Under the pieces are notes generated by a model, which saw only the letters and a list, made by a program, of their open reading frames with translations, ran no database searches and had not been told where the DNA came from. A stretch of DNA of 64,000 nt from Paralithodes platypus (Eukaryota > Arthropoda > Malacostraca > Decapoda > Lithodidae), in assembly GCA_032716605.1 (NCBI GenBank), contig CM064552.1, positions 11,626,747 through 11,690,746 on the forward strand. The letters run 5' to 3'. Position numbers and translations under genes: made by a program. Shown in pieces: positions 1-10,144 of this stretch. Each line of letters begins with the position of its first letter. The first letter of the stretch is position 1.

Positions 1-240
1 AGAGACATATGAAACCACCTACGCATTAAATGATGCAATTCAAACAATATAATACGCAATAACCCGATGTTGTTAAGTAACTGTAGGAGTATCCCTATAC
101 TATATAGGTGTCTAAAAACTTGGCGCTCAACCTATACACTAAATGTGAAGACTATCCAGGGCTACGTATAAATAAATGTATACAAAAATTGGACTATCCT
201 GGGCTACGCATAAATAGATGTTCTAAAAAAACGGACTAAG
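1..240. other. non-coding, no gene seen
   Basis: AT-rich sequence with no convincing reading frame. Two short direct repeats around 'gggctacgtataaataaatg' / 'gggctacgcataaatagatg' (about 160-225) resemble units of the tandem array that follows, so this is probably its degenerate edge. Confidence 0.4.
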
Positions 241-1400
241 TAAGGAGTGAGAGGGAGATGGTTGGAGAGTGAGGCAGGAGGGTGTAGATGATTAATGAGG
301 GGTGGATTATGGGCGAGGGAGATGGGTGGAGAGTGATGGAGATGGGTGATGAGTGGTGGGTAATGGATAATGGATATGGATAGAGGGCGATGGGTGAGGG
401 TGCTGAATGATACATAAATATATGTCTAATACCATGGACTCAACCCACTAACTAAATGTCTGTTAAAGCTCCCCACACCACAGTAGCCAAGACTCTCAGA
501 GTAGCTCAACCGACCAATTACGATCACAATCAATATGCTCCCAGGAGGCTCTTACAAAGGGCTAGAGGCTGGTCGTGGATGAGGGAGGAGGGTGATGGTT
601 GAGGAACAAAGGTGGAGGGTGAGGAAGGATGGTAGTTTGTGAGGGAGGAGGGTGATGGCTGAAGGAGGAAGGTGGTAGGTGATGAAGATGGTAAGGGAGA
701 AGGGTGATGGGTGAAGGTGGAGGGTGATAGGTAAAGAAGGAAGGTGGTAGGTGATAGAGATGGGTGAGGTAGGAGGGTGAAGGTGGAGGGTGATAGGGTT
801 ATAGGTGAAGAAGGAAGGTGGTAGGTCAGGGTGGTTGATGATAGGTAAATAGATGTCTAACACCCTGTACTTGAACCCACTAACTAAAGGGCTGTGAAGG
901 CTCCCCAGACCACAGTAACCCAGGCTCTCAGAGTAGCTCATCCGCCCAATTAGGGACACAATCAATACGCTCCCAGGCGGCTCCTACAAGGGTAGCGGCT
1001 GGTGGTGGGTAAGGGAGGAGGGTGGTAAATGAGTGAGGTGTTGGGTGAGGGTAAGGGAAGAGGGTTGTAGGTAAGGGTATTGGATGAGGGGTGAGGGTGT
1101 TAGGTGAGGGAAGAGGGATGTAAGTTGGATGAGGGTAAGGGAGGAAGGTTGTACGTGAGGGTTTGGGATGATACGTAAACATGTCTAATACCATGAACTT
1201 CAACTCACTAAGTGGAAGTGAAGACCTAGGTCACAGTAGCCCAGGCTCTCAGAATAGCTCATTCGCCGAATTAATTATATAATCAATACGATCCCAGGAT
1301 GCACCAACAAGGGATAGATGATGATGGTGGGTGAGGGAGAGGGCTGATGGGTAAGGGTGATGGATGAAGGATGAGTATATTGGGTAATGGTTGACACTGA
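241..1400. repeat. satellite-like tandem array, about 3 units
   Basis: A segment of about 160 bp recurs at 413-573, 843-1001 and 1172-1316. Each copy contains a 'cacagtagcccaggctctca' core followed by 'caatcaatacgctcccagg'. Copies are separated by variable purine-rich stretches built from GTGAGGG/GGTGATGG-type motifs. The unit is therefore roughly 330-430 bp with a minisatellite-like half of variable length. Apparent minus-strand reading frames across it are low-complexity Pro/His/Thr-rich translations of the repeat and are not genes. Confidence 0.7.
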
Positions 1401-1880
1401 ACGCTTGAGGTGATATGGGCCCTTTACATTTCTTAAAGAGATAACCACAGCTGAAAGTATGGAGGTAGATTTGGTAGGACATTTTTTTTTTTTTTTTAGA
1501 TAATGTGGTATACCCTACTCCAATACACTTGAGTATCTGTTTACTTAATAAAAAAAATAAAAATAAAATGCGTATGCTAGGTATCATGTTGCCGCGGCTC
1601 TTATCTCCGTAAATTTGCCCACTGGAGTCTGTGGTGGTTGAGTTAGCCAACCTGGTACACAGGGACTACTGCAACATCATAAATTGCAAAAACTTGAATA
1701 GCTAACCAGTCATAAATTAGTACATCCAGTAATGAGGAGTTTGAAGCATTGCTGCAAGAATATTTCAATGTCAAAATTTCTCTTCCAAAATAAGATAGCA
1801 TTTTTTTTTCTCACTTTACTAAGGTAATTTTACTTATATTAAGAAGGCATTATAAGAAAAAAGGGTCAAGTCTATATGAA
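1401..1880. other. non-coding, no gene seen
   Basis: AT-rich spacer with a poly-T run near 1481-1497. I see no coding signal. A short stretch near 1625-1660 vaguely resembles the satellite core upstream. Confidence 0.4.
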
Positions 1881-1884
1881 TTAA

Positions 1885-1976
1885 CCCTTTGACTTCGAAA
1901 AATACTTCCTAAAATGAATAAAGTAATCTACTGATGGTCGGAATAAAAGTAAATAAATCACCATCGTAAAGTAAAA
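1885..1976. mobile_element. degenerate TTAA MITE (family E), partial
   Basis: TTAA at 1881-1884 is followed by CCCTTTGAC and the stretch ends in 'aaaagggtcaa', matching the ends of the palindromic TTAA family seen intact at 3652-3852. The copy is only about 90 bp, so roughly half is missing. Confidence 0.45.
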
Positions 1977-2264
1977 GGGTCAAGATATGACGGTCGTGGT
2001 GAGATGTGACGTCGTACGTGCTCTGAGTATCCCGGCCAAGTCACCCAAATACCTAACAACCAAATGCAATTCAGAGCAGTGGAGCCAAGAGAATGTATTT
2101 ACTCTCTGGATTATCATTAATCTCTATGAAGTGCATGAACTGGGGACAGTATGCATATTACACCATTGTCCTCCCTCCCTCCCTTTCCCCCAAACCACCA
2201 CCTCCACCTCCACCACCAACACTCACTCACTCACTCTCACTCTCTCTCTCTCTCTCTCTCGCAT

Positions 2265-2700
2265 AATTGCTATCTATCTATTGCCAAACACCTCAAACCC
2301 CGAGGGGATGACCACGAATGAATTGCCTTCATGCTCCTCTGTAATTCGTCAACCAGCGCCCCTCTTCCCACTTTACTTTCACTCTTATACCTCTCAACTC
2401 ACTCCTTCCATCTCATTCTCAGTTTACCCCTTCCACCTGACTCTCATGCACTTTGTTAGTCATTCTCTCACTCTCCATATGCTCCACATGACCGAACCAC
2501 ATCAAGGTGTTCTTCTATACACTCTCCAGCACATCCTCATTCACACCACATCAATCTCATACTTCCACAGTTGGTCTGTCTACCTCTCCATGCACTTTTC
2601 AAGTATCTCATTTCGACCCCTTTCACTCTTGATTTATGCCTCTCCAACATCGTCCACGCTTCACCCCTGTACTATGCATGGAAATAGTAAAAACGTAATG
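2265..2700 (-). mobile_element. RTE-like LINE (family B) 3' fragment
   Basis: On the minus strand this is the 3' part of the LINE that is far more complete at 36367-38605: the region coding for the C-terminal 'WFGHMERM'-type segment, then the terminal hairpin (cccc-gagggg on the plus strand near 2310) and ATAG repeats (tatctatctatt, 2271-2283). The reading frame is broken by stops and indels. A 252-residue plus-strand frame over this interval is the antisense shadow of the LINE. CT-rich simple sequence (2161-2262) adjoins the 3' end. Confidence 0.7.
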
Positions 2701-3038
2701 CTATACAACAGCATATACAAAAACCAATCAAAAATACATTTATAGAGAGCTACGAGAAAGCAATAGCGATCTGTAGAACACACATCTCCGGCATGGCAAA
2801 CATTATGAGAGGGGTAGGCAGCAGAACTTAACTAAATACTAATGACTTGCATAGAGGTATCAAATGAAGGCATTCATATCATTTTAGCTTAAATGCGTTA
2901 AAAAGTTGCTTAAGTATCTTTAACATATCAGATAAACAAGCAAAATCTGTTGGTTGTCATTTCGACGAGAGCAATGGGATTATGAGCTTTATCTTTTTTT
3001 ACGACAGCCTTCGGCAGATCGCGGGGTATTTAGCAATT

Positions 3039-3147
3039 GGTAAGGTAAGGTAAGGTAAGGTAAGGTAAGGTAAGGTAAGGTAAGGTAAGGTAAGGTAAGG
3101 TGAGGTGAGGTGAGGTGAGGTTAGGTTAGGGTAGGGTAGGGTGAGAT
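3039..3147. repeat. (TAAGG)n / TTAGG-like pentamer array
   Basis: About 13 direct copies of GGTAA grade into GGTGA and then GGTTA/GGGTA units. The last units match the arthropod telomere pentamer TTAGG, so this is an interstitial telomere-like or telomere-derived microsatellite. Confidence 0.85.
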
Positions 3148-3651
3148 GGATTAAGATAAGTTGCCTTGGGTCATCTTGGTTTTATTTTTAACATCGTTCT
3201 TCACCCCAATAACGCCCCAAATAAAATTAATGAAAGCATGTAATTCTCCCAGGATATCATATATAGAACTTACACGCTCTAATCAAGACAGCAACAGGAA
3301 AGTAACCCGTCCCAACTTCGTGAATATGTACCAAAGACAATACTAAAGTGACGGGAAATAAGGAGACATAAGCTAGCTCAATTGACTACTTGCTAGTTTC
3401 AGCCTATAGATAAGTTGGATTACTAAACATCGATATAAAACAGAAATCCAATAATAATGTAGGTTTTTGATGGATAGAAAACCTTATGAATTTGGTTTCA
3501 TGTATTTATATATGCAACACAACCACATTTAAGCTTGTAATTCTGCTAAATATCAAAATAAAACGCTCCAACTTCCTTATAGCCTGAAACTCGTAAGTGG
3601 TCAATTGTTTAGTTGGTTGGAGCACGGTCCAGTACCCCAAAAGGCAGTTTA

Positions 3652-3852
3652 CCCTTTGAAGATTATGACGTATTTTAACAGTTTATTCTGGCTATCATTA
3701 AACGGTTTTATATAGTTTAGGAAAGATCTGTGGGAAATATATGGCTGAAGACTATCAACCCTCTGATTTCCATATAACCTTCATAATCTGAATATTCGTC
3801 TAATAATACCCAGAAAAAAAGGTAAGACATGCGTAATCAGATCTTGCAAGGG
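3652..3852. mobile_element. palindromic TTAA MITE, family E copy 1
   Basis: A roughly 201-bp element with termini CCCTTTGAAGATTATGACG and its degraded inverse (ATTACGCATG..GATCTGCAAGGG pattern), flanked by TTTA (3648-3651) and TTAA (3853-3856). The two halves are imperfect inverted copies around the centre, including 'ggctatcattaaacg' and its complement. Ends starting CCC next to TTAA are the signature of piggyBac-type transposition. There is no coding capacity. Confidence 0.75.
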
Positions 3853-3856
3853 TTAA

Positions 3857-4313
3857 ATATATGGGTTTACAAAGAAATGCATTATCGGATCTGGAGAGGG
3901 TTAAGGGGGGTTGGGGGGTTTTCTGGCTCCCCTTCTCGCTCATGTTAAGCCACATTAGTTATAAGATTTTACGACGTTCGGCCCATTATTGTGGCGATTT
4001 TACATCTTTTCACCCCATTTATTTGTCATTATTAGGATCTTTACTGTCATTTAGGTGTCGCTTGTTTACTGGAGAGCGATAGCGAGCCTGTAAATTTAGG
4101 AGGAATCGGCCTTCGGCCAACACATTTTTCTACCAAAAAATTTACAAATTTATCTCGAAGGGGAGTCTAGGAGGTGTATTTTTTTAAAGCTTGATGGAGG
4201 TATAGCGAGGAAACTAAATAGTAAATAAATAAATAATTAAAATAATGAATAGATAAGTAAATAGATCCCAAAATCCAGCCAACCCCCTTAATTACTCAAC
4301 GTGTGGGTGTTAC
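3857..4313. other. non-coding, no gene seen
   Basis: Short open frames exist but have no recognisable composition. There is a T-rich stretch and a few AAAT repeats near 4215-4250. It is probably intronic or intergenic sequence of the gene whose exon follows on the minus strand. Confidence 0.4.
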
Positions 4314-4456
4314 CTGTGGTCTGAGCGGTGGTGTAGTAGGAGTCACAGTCGACGGTGAACATGCCGCACTGGACGGCATCCAGGTGCATGATGCGCTTGT
4401 GTAACTTCTCGGTCTCCATGCACCCAGACCGGGACGACTCAGGGAACACTTGTAAT
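4314..4456 (-). CDS. internal exon of an unidentified host gene
   Basis: Read on the minus strand, a pyrimidine-rich tract ends in 'tctgttcattccccag' (consensus 3' splice site). It is followed by 143 bp with one frame open throughout, then CAGACCACAG/GTAACA, a good 5' splice site. The translation runs from LQVFPESS through CMETEKLHKRIMHLDAV and CGMFTVDCDSYY to TTAQTT. It is balanced in composition and unlike the transposon or microsatellite translations nearby. It includes three cysteines and could be part of a soluble or extracellular domain. I do not recognise the family. No other exon of the same gene is evident in the window, so its neighbours probably lie beyond the left edge or behind long introns. 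The length (143 = 3n+2) implies flanking introns of different phase. Confidence 0.6.
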
Positions 4457-4501
4457 CTGGGGAATGAACAGATAATAATGGTGAAGGCAATTGCTAGGAA
4501 T

Positions 4502-4504
<3 letters not shown>

Positions 4505-4549
<45 letters not shown>
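4505..4549. repeat. (TA)n microsatellite
   Basis: Uninterrupted TA dinucleotide run of about 45 bp, 50 bp upstream (on the minus strand) of the 4314-4456 exon. Confidence 0.95.
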
Positions 4550-4551
<2 letters not shown>

Positions 4552-5262
4552 TCTGGTAGCTTATGAGGTAAACATTAATAATATTGTTGTCACCTAAATT
4601 CATCTATCATCAGTCTAGTTTCCGATACCAGTGCAAAATATACCAGAAATGTTGCCAGAAATTTTTTGATTATCAAATGTTGACTATAAAAGCTCTCGTG
4701 TGATACCGGCTTAACCTATAGCACCGACACCATACCTATATTATCCCTGTCAGGATACCGTGCCAATTCTTTCCTTTAACTCGGGCTATTGTTAAACTTT
4801 ATATTTAGTGTAAAAAAAGCCTGTAGGAGTCCAAGGGTTAATTGAGATTAATATTATCCCTTTCATTACTAGAGGTCCTACCAAAGCCGAGTAAAATCAA
4901 GATAGCCCAAATCAAATCAAATCAGATGCCATGATACTGAAAGAGTTAAAGCAATGTCCTAGAATACCTCCCACCTGACATTATCTCCCACCATAAAATA
5001 ACTATACCACCAACACGATACTTTTATTAGCCCATGCAGTACCGGTGACGTCCTTTTCATCCTATTTTGGACACTAATAAACGATTGTATTTAGTTTCAA
5101 AGGGCCTCCAGCAATTAACAGGCTTCAAACGGTCCTAATTAACCTTTTTCTACTACCACAGATCCTTCTTAAGATACATAAAATCGTCTAAATATAGCTA
5201 GAATGAAATAAAAAAGACGTAGCCGGTAATGGTTGTGTGTACCTTTCACTTTGCAAGCCATG
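4550..5262. other. non-coding with degenerate family E MITE remnants
   Basis: No coding signal. Pieces matching family E MITEs occur near 4845-4860 ('caagggttaattgagatt') and 5060-5215 ('acataaaatcgtctaaatat' with inverted counterparts). They suggest one or two decayed or interrupted copies. Confidence 0.4.
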
Positions 5263-5264
5263 TA

Positions 5265-5474
5265 CACTCGGTCCAAGAAGTATCTGCACCCCTATGCTGA
5301 TTATATGGTGTGTACAGCTGGGTAGGGTTGGCATCTCTGCCTGCAACTATATCCATGTGCCAGAGACGATCGTCTCTGACACATGGATATAGTTGCAGGC
5401 AGAGGTGCCAACCCTATCAAGCTGTACACACCAAATGATCAGCGTAGGGGTGCAGATACTTCTTGGAGCGAGTG
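5265..5474. mobile_element. near-perfect 210-bp palindromic MITE (Tc1/mariner-type ends)
   Basis: The whole 210-bp element is an inverted repeat centred exactly at 5369/5370. The left arm reads CACTCG.TCCAAGAAG.. to ..CAGAGACGA, and the right arm is its complement with only a few mismatches. It is flanked by TA on both sides (5263-5264 and 5475-5476), as expected for the Tc1/mariner/IS630 superfamily. There is no coding capacity. The arms would form a long hairpin as RNA or single-stranded DNA. Confidence 0.85.
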
Positions 5475-5847
5475 TACAATGTTCTCTCAAGTCAGGTCAG
5501 GTCAAGTTATTGAGGGATAATTTTTTGTTTGTTTTCTCTCTTTCAAGACACAGTACGTTTCGGACAAAAGACACTCGACTCGGTTAGCAGACAATGATAG
5601 GATAAACATGAGTAAAAGAGAGCCAAGCCATTTCAAATTAGGAAGTTGACTGCCTCGAACCAAGAAACTAAATATATATATGGATTGTCTCACTTTCCTG
5701 TGTGTGTATCAAATCATCTTCCAGAAAAAATCGAGACTATATTAAGAACTGTAAGTAAGATTGAAGGAACAATACCGGTGCGTTAATTATTGAATGAAAT
5801 TAGAGGGACGATCACCCAATCAGTGTTTTTAGATCAAAATAAGAGTC

Positions 5848-5880
<33 letters not shown>
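5848..5880. repeat. (AC)n microsatellite
   Basis: Pure AC repeat of about 32 bp. Confidence 0.9.
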
Positions 5881-5882
<2 letters not shown>

Positions 5883-6233
5883 CAGCAACAGTGTTTGGGA
5901 AAAAAGTTTAATGCATAACATGAGATCACACATCATTTTCTATTCACCCATCCTTCAATACAAGACCTAACACTCTGGATAGCAATATTTCTAAAGGTAT
6001 GCGTGTGCGTGTGTAACATACATGTAGCAAATTAATAGTTAACAGTATAAAATGTACGAACAATAACATCAAATTAATTCTTATTGCTTGATGATGCAAA
6101 ATAAATGTATATTGTACTTTATTATGCTGTAGTTGTTTTGTATTGTGTGGTCACCCTTCAGTACAAGTTCCAGCACTGGAGGGAAAGGTGTAGCTGAAAG
6201 GGTGTGTAATTGTGAATGCAAATACTAGTTTAA
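5881..6233. other. non-coding, no gene seen
   Basis: AT-rich spacer between two microsatellites with no supported feature. Confidence 0.4.
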
Positions 6234-6376
<143 letters not shown>

Positions 6377-6587
6377 TTGGTCATTATACGTGTCCTCCAT
6401 TTCTATTTAAGTTACCCATAACATCCAGTCATATATTTCTATGTAAGTTACCCTGCTAAACTTTAGAAATTACAACCTTAGTGTTCTAAAGAAAATGCTA
6501 GTTTTATGGATAACTATCAAAATAATCGCTCAGATAAACCCGAAATCTTAAATTAATATTTATTCATCGTAGAGAATGGATATTTAA

Positions 6588-6792
6588 CCCTTTAAGGATT
6601 ATGACGCGTTTTAGCAGTTCATTTTGGCTATCATTAGACGATATTATTCAGCTTAGGAAGGATCTGTGGTAATCTGAGGCACAATTGAGATGGTTTAGCC
6701 CCTTTAGATTCCTAGTCTTTCCTAAACTGCATAAAATCGCCTAATGATAGCCAAAATAAACTGCTAAAGCACGTGTCATAAACCTCAAGAAG
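6588..6792. mobile_element. palindromic TTAA MITE, family E copy 2
   Basis: About 205 bp flanked by TTAA at 6584-6587 and 6793-6796. The left half begins CCCTTTAAGGATTATGACGC. The interior contains 'ggctatcattagacgat' and, after the centre, the complement 'cgcctaatgatagcc'. Same family as 3652-3852. Confidence 0.8.
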
Positions 6793-6862
6793 TTAATGTC
6801 AAGTTATTATGAACAGAACGAGTCACACGAACAGTTTTCCGGCATTTATACAAGCCACTGTA

Positions 6863-7052
6863 CCCTGTTCCAAATAAGTAGGCCAGAAATCGTGAAACTC
6901 AAAAGGTGCTAGAGCAAATGGGCTGTATATTTCCACACCTATTCCCTAGCTGACCCTTCCCAAATGGTAGAAATATTAGCTCGATTACTCCAGTTGTTTG
7001 TGAGTTATTGAGGTTTTCGTCAAGAGTTTTCGCCTACTTATTTGGAAAAGGA
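6863..7052. mobile_element. TA-flanked MITE, family F copy 1
   Basis: The left end, after TA (6861-6862), reads CCCTGTTCCAAATAAGTAGG. The right end is the complement (GCCTACTTATTTGG..), followed by TA (7053-7054). The internal 'ccacacctattccctagctg' is shared with the two other copies (8532-8736 and 9005-9200). TA target plus about 25-bp terminal inverted repeats indicate a Tc1/mariner-type non-autonomous element. Confidence 0.75.
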
Positions 7053-7126
7053 TATAGCATATTTCGATTGTGATTCTGGGATAAACACACCGAATTTAGT
7101 CACACGGATCCTTTAATAAACACTTA

Positions 7127-8171
7127 TGCATGGTTCACACATTGGCGAGTCGGAGCGCGAGGCCAACGCGACTGATGAAATTCTTGCACTCGCCAATGAT
7201 TATCCCAAATTCGCCGACACTCGCCGACACTCGCACAGACTCGCGTTGACTCGGGCTGCACCGCGTACACTCGCGAACGCGGGCAAAGATTTCATGCATG
7301 CATGAAATTTGGAGAGTCAAGTGGGAATAGGACGCCAAACCGCATAGACTCGCGTAGACTCGCGTATACTCGCGTAGACTCGTGTGACACTCATGTAGAC
7401 TCGCGTGACACTCATGTAGACTCGCGTTGTACTATTTAGACATTAAATGATCGCGAGTCTACACGAGTCTACATGAGTCTACGCGGGTCTACACGAGTAC
7501 AACATGAGTCAACACTATATGCAAATAACCATGTGGGTGCCAATATTGGCAAAGGCGAGTTTAACAGGAGTCAAACAGGAGTCAACACGACCCTTACGCG
7601 AGTTAACACGGGGTAACGTGAGTGTAACACGCGTAAACGAGAGTACCCACGTGGTGGTCTGAATTTCACAATATGTGTGGCGAGTCTATGCGAAACCAAC
7701 ATGAGTATACATGAGTTTACGCGATATTAACGCGGGTCTATGCGAGTCTACGCGTTATGCGTTTCCTGACACTCGCCAACACTCGCACACACTCATGTTA
7801 GACTCCCATACACTCCTGTTAACTTCCTGTAGACTCGCGTTCATCTCGTGTAAACACGTGTAAACTCATGTAAACTCCTGTGACACTCGTGTAGGCTCCT
7901 GTAGACTCGCACTATTCGTACCCTGGAATGTGACCGTTATTTGTCAAATTTCGGCGGTGCGTGTTGGGGTCGTGTTACACTCGCCGACACTCGCGGATAC
8001 TCCTGTGAACTCGTGTAAACTCGTGTAAACTAGTGTTATATTCGTGTTATATGCGTGTTTACTCGCATCAGATGCTACTCGCGTTGGGTTCGGGCTCCAT
8101 CAACGGCGGTATGCGGCGAGTGTGACTCGCGTTGGCCTCGCGCTCTGACTCGCCAATGTGTGAACCAGGCA
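7127..8171. mobile_element. 1.05-kb TTA-flanked MITE with ACTCGCGT subrepeats
   Basis: Terminal inverted repeats of about 47 bp start TGC(A/C)TGGTTCACACATTGG and continue through GCGAGTC.GAGCGCGAGG with two mismatches. TTA sits immediately outside each end (7124-7126, 8172-8174). A 3-bp TTA duplication suggests the PIF/Harbinger superfamily. The interior is almost entirely degenerate 9-11-bp units of the ACTCGCGTAG / ACTCATGT type. They run in one orientation at 7190-7440, inverted at 7450-7760 and forward again at 7770-8150. There is no transposase. A 67-residue minus frame and a 70-residue plus frame are artefacts of the repeat. Confidence 0.75.
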
Positions 8172-8174
8172 TTA

Positions 8175-8376
8175 GAAGATACGATGATGTATTTCTGTTC
8201 TATTTTCTGGCAATTATTAGACGATTGTATTCATATTAGGAAGGGTATATGGAAGTCAGAAGGTTAATTGACATAGTCTATGCCCATATAATTCCCACAG
8301 ATATTTCCAAAGTTGCATAAAATCTTTTAATGATAGTCCGAAGTAACCGTCAAAATGCGTCATGATCTGCAAAGGG
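8175..8376. mobile_element. palindromic TTAA MITE, family E copy (5' end damaged)
   Basis: The right end 'gtcatgatctgcaaaggg' is followed by TTAA (8377-8380). The interior matches family E ('attattagacgattgtatt', 'ataaaatcttttaatgatag'). The left CCCTT terminus is missing where the TTA-flanked element ends, so the two elements abut. Confidence 0.65.
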
Positions 8377-8531
8377 TTAATAATAATGTAAAATACAGTC
8401 GTGGACAGTAATTTCTGGACACATTTTGAAGGAATAATGATACACTGACGATCTATTATGATAACCTGAGGGAATTCATAGCAAGTTTCTGGGATTCACT
8501 AGTTAATGTTCGCATTCTATTAATTACTATA
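8377..8531. other. possible Tc1/mariner-like end
   Basis: 'cagtcgtggacagtaatttc' at about 8397-8416, preceded by TA, resembles a Tc1/mariner terminal repeat. Similar starts occur at 10145 and 63646. I could not find the matching inverted end with confidence. Confidence 0.3.
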
Positions 8532-8736
8532 CTGTTCCAAATAAGTAGGCCAAATCTCTTGAGCATTGATCTCTATAACTCACAAACGACTAGAGTATTA
8601 TTGAAGTAATATTTCTACCATTCGGGAATGGTCATCCAGTGAATAGGTGTGGAAATTTACAGCATATTTTCTCTAGCCCTTTTTGAGTAATAGCGGTCAG
8701 GGTTCACGATTTCTGGTCTACCTACTTGGAACAGGG
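8532..8736. mobile_element. TA-flanked MITE, family F copy 2
   Basis: Starts CTGTTCCAAATAAGTAGG after TA (8530-8531) and ends ..CCTACTTGGAACAGGG before TA (8737-8738). The interior is inverted relative to the copy at 6863. Sequence beyond its right side ('acacacggatcct', about 8795-8810) also resembles sequence right of copy 1 (about 7100-7113). The two MITEs may therefore have been duplicated inside a larger repeat. Confidence 0.75.
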
Positions 8737-9004
8737 TATAGCCAATATCAGCTTACGAATTTTTATTCTGGGATACAAATGTCTAAGTTAGACACACGGA
8801 TCCTATAATTAAGTATCTCCATTCTTAAGTTAGTACTTAGAATTGATGACAATCGTACACGCAATATCAACATTTCGTCGACACTTTTAACAATATAATA
8901 TGTAATTTTAAATTACTATAGTTTTTCCTTGACAAATTTCATGTGTTCCGAATTGTCTGTAATTACTAGCCTACAATGTGTTTCTCGTCAAAGAACGGTC
9001 TATA

Positions 9005-9200
9005 CCCTGTTCATTATAGGTAGGCCAGAAATACCGACTCCTAATCTCTGTAACTTGAAAAGGGCAAGAACAAATGGACAGTAAATTGCCACACCTATTC
9101 CCTGGGTGACTCTTCCCAAACGGTAGAAATAGTTGGTCCATTACTCTACTTGTTGTTGAGTTATAGGTATAGTTAAGATTGTTGGCTTATAATGAATAGT
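9005..9200. mobile_element. TA-flanked MITE, family F copy 3
   Basis: Starts CCCTGTTCATTATAGGTAGG after TA (9003-9004) and ends in 'cttataatgaatagt' followed by TA (9201-9202). It shares 'gccacacctattccctgg' and 'ggtagaaatagttgg' with copy 1 and is more diverged. Confidence 0.65.
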
Positions 9201-9393
9201 TATAGTTAGTGTCCGTTTCTCTAGATTTAGCATCAGTTATCATCAAGGTTTTTCTTGATTTATTTAATCTTACTGTACATGGATCGTTAATTAAAGGCAA
9301 AAATCTGCCAAAATGTGATGAAATTTGATAGCCAAAATCGGTGACAGAAAATAGAGTAAACATGGATGAACTATCCCAGTCCCGCTCTCTTAA

Positions 9394-9599
9394 CTCTTTG
9401 AAGATTATGACTCATATTGACAGTATATTCTGGCTATCATTAGACGATTTTATACAGTTTAGGAAGGCTGTGGGAATTATAAGGGTAAAGACCATCTCAA
9501 TTAACCCTCTGCTTTAAATATACTTTTCCTAATCTGAATAAAATCGTCTAAAAATAGCCAGAAAATAGAAAAGAAATGCTTAATCGGACCTTGAAAGGG
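9394..9599. mobile_element. palindromic TTAA MITE, family E copy 3
   Basis: Preceded by TTAA (9390-9393). It begins CTCTTTGAAGATTATGAC, carries 'ggctatcattagacgatttt' and its complement, and ends 'ggaccttgaaagggt'. The right-hand TTAA is mutated. Confidence 0.75.
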
Positions 9600-9675
9600 T
9601 CAGCTCCTTCGATCTTATCCTAATTCTTCACCCACATAATGGTGAAAAAAATCGTTCTTTGCGGACTGAATGAAC

Positions 9676-10142
<467 letters not shown>

Positions 10143-10144
10143 TA

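Noticed and set aside
1987..2745. 252-residue plus-strand frame
   Set aside because: Its 3' two thirds are the antisense of an RTE-like LINE 3' end; the antisense of the better copy at 37970-38590 gives a similar peptide.
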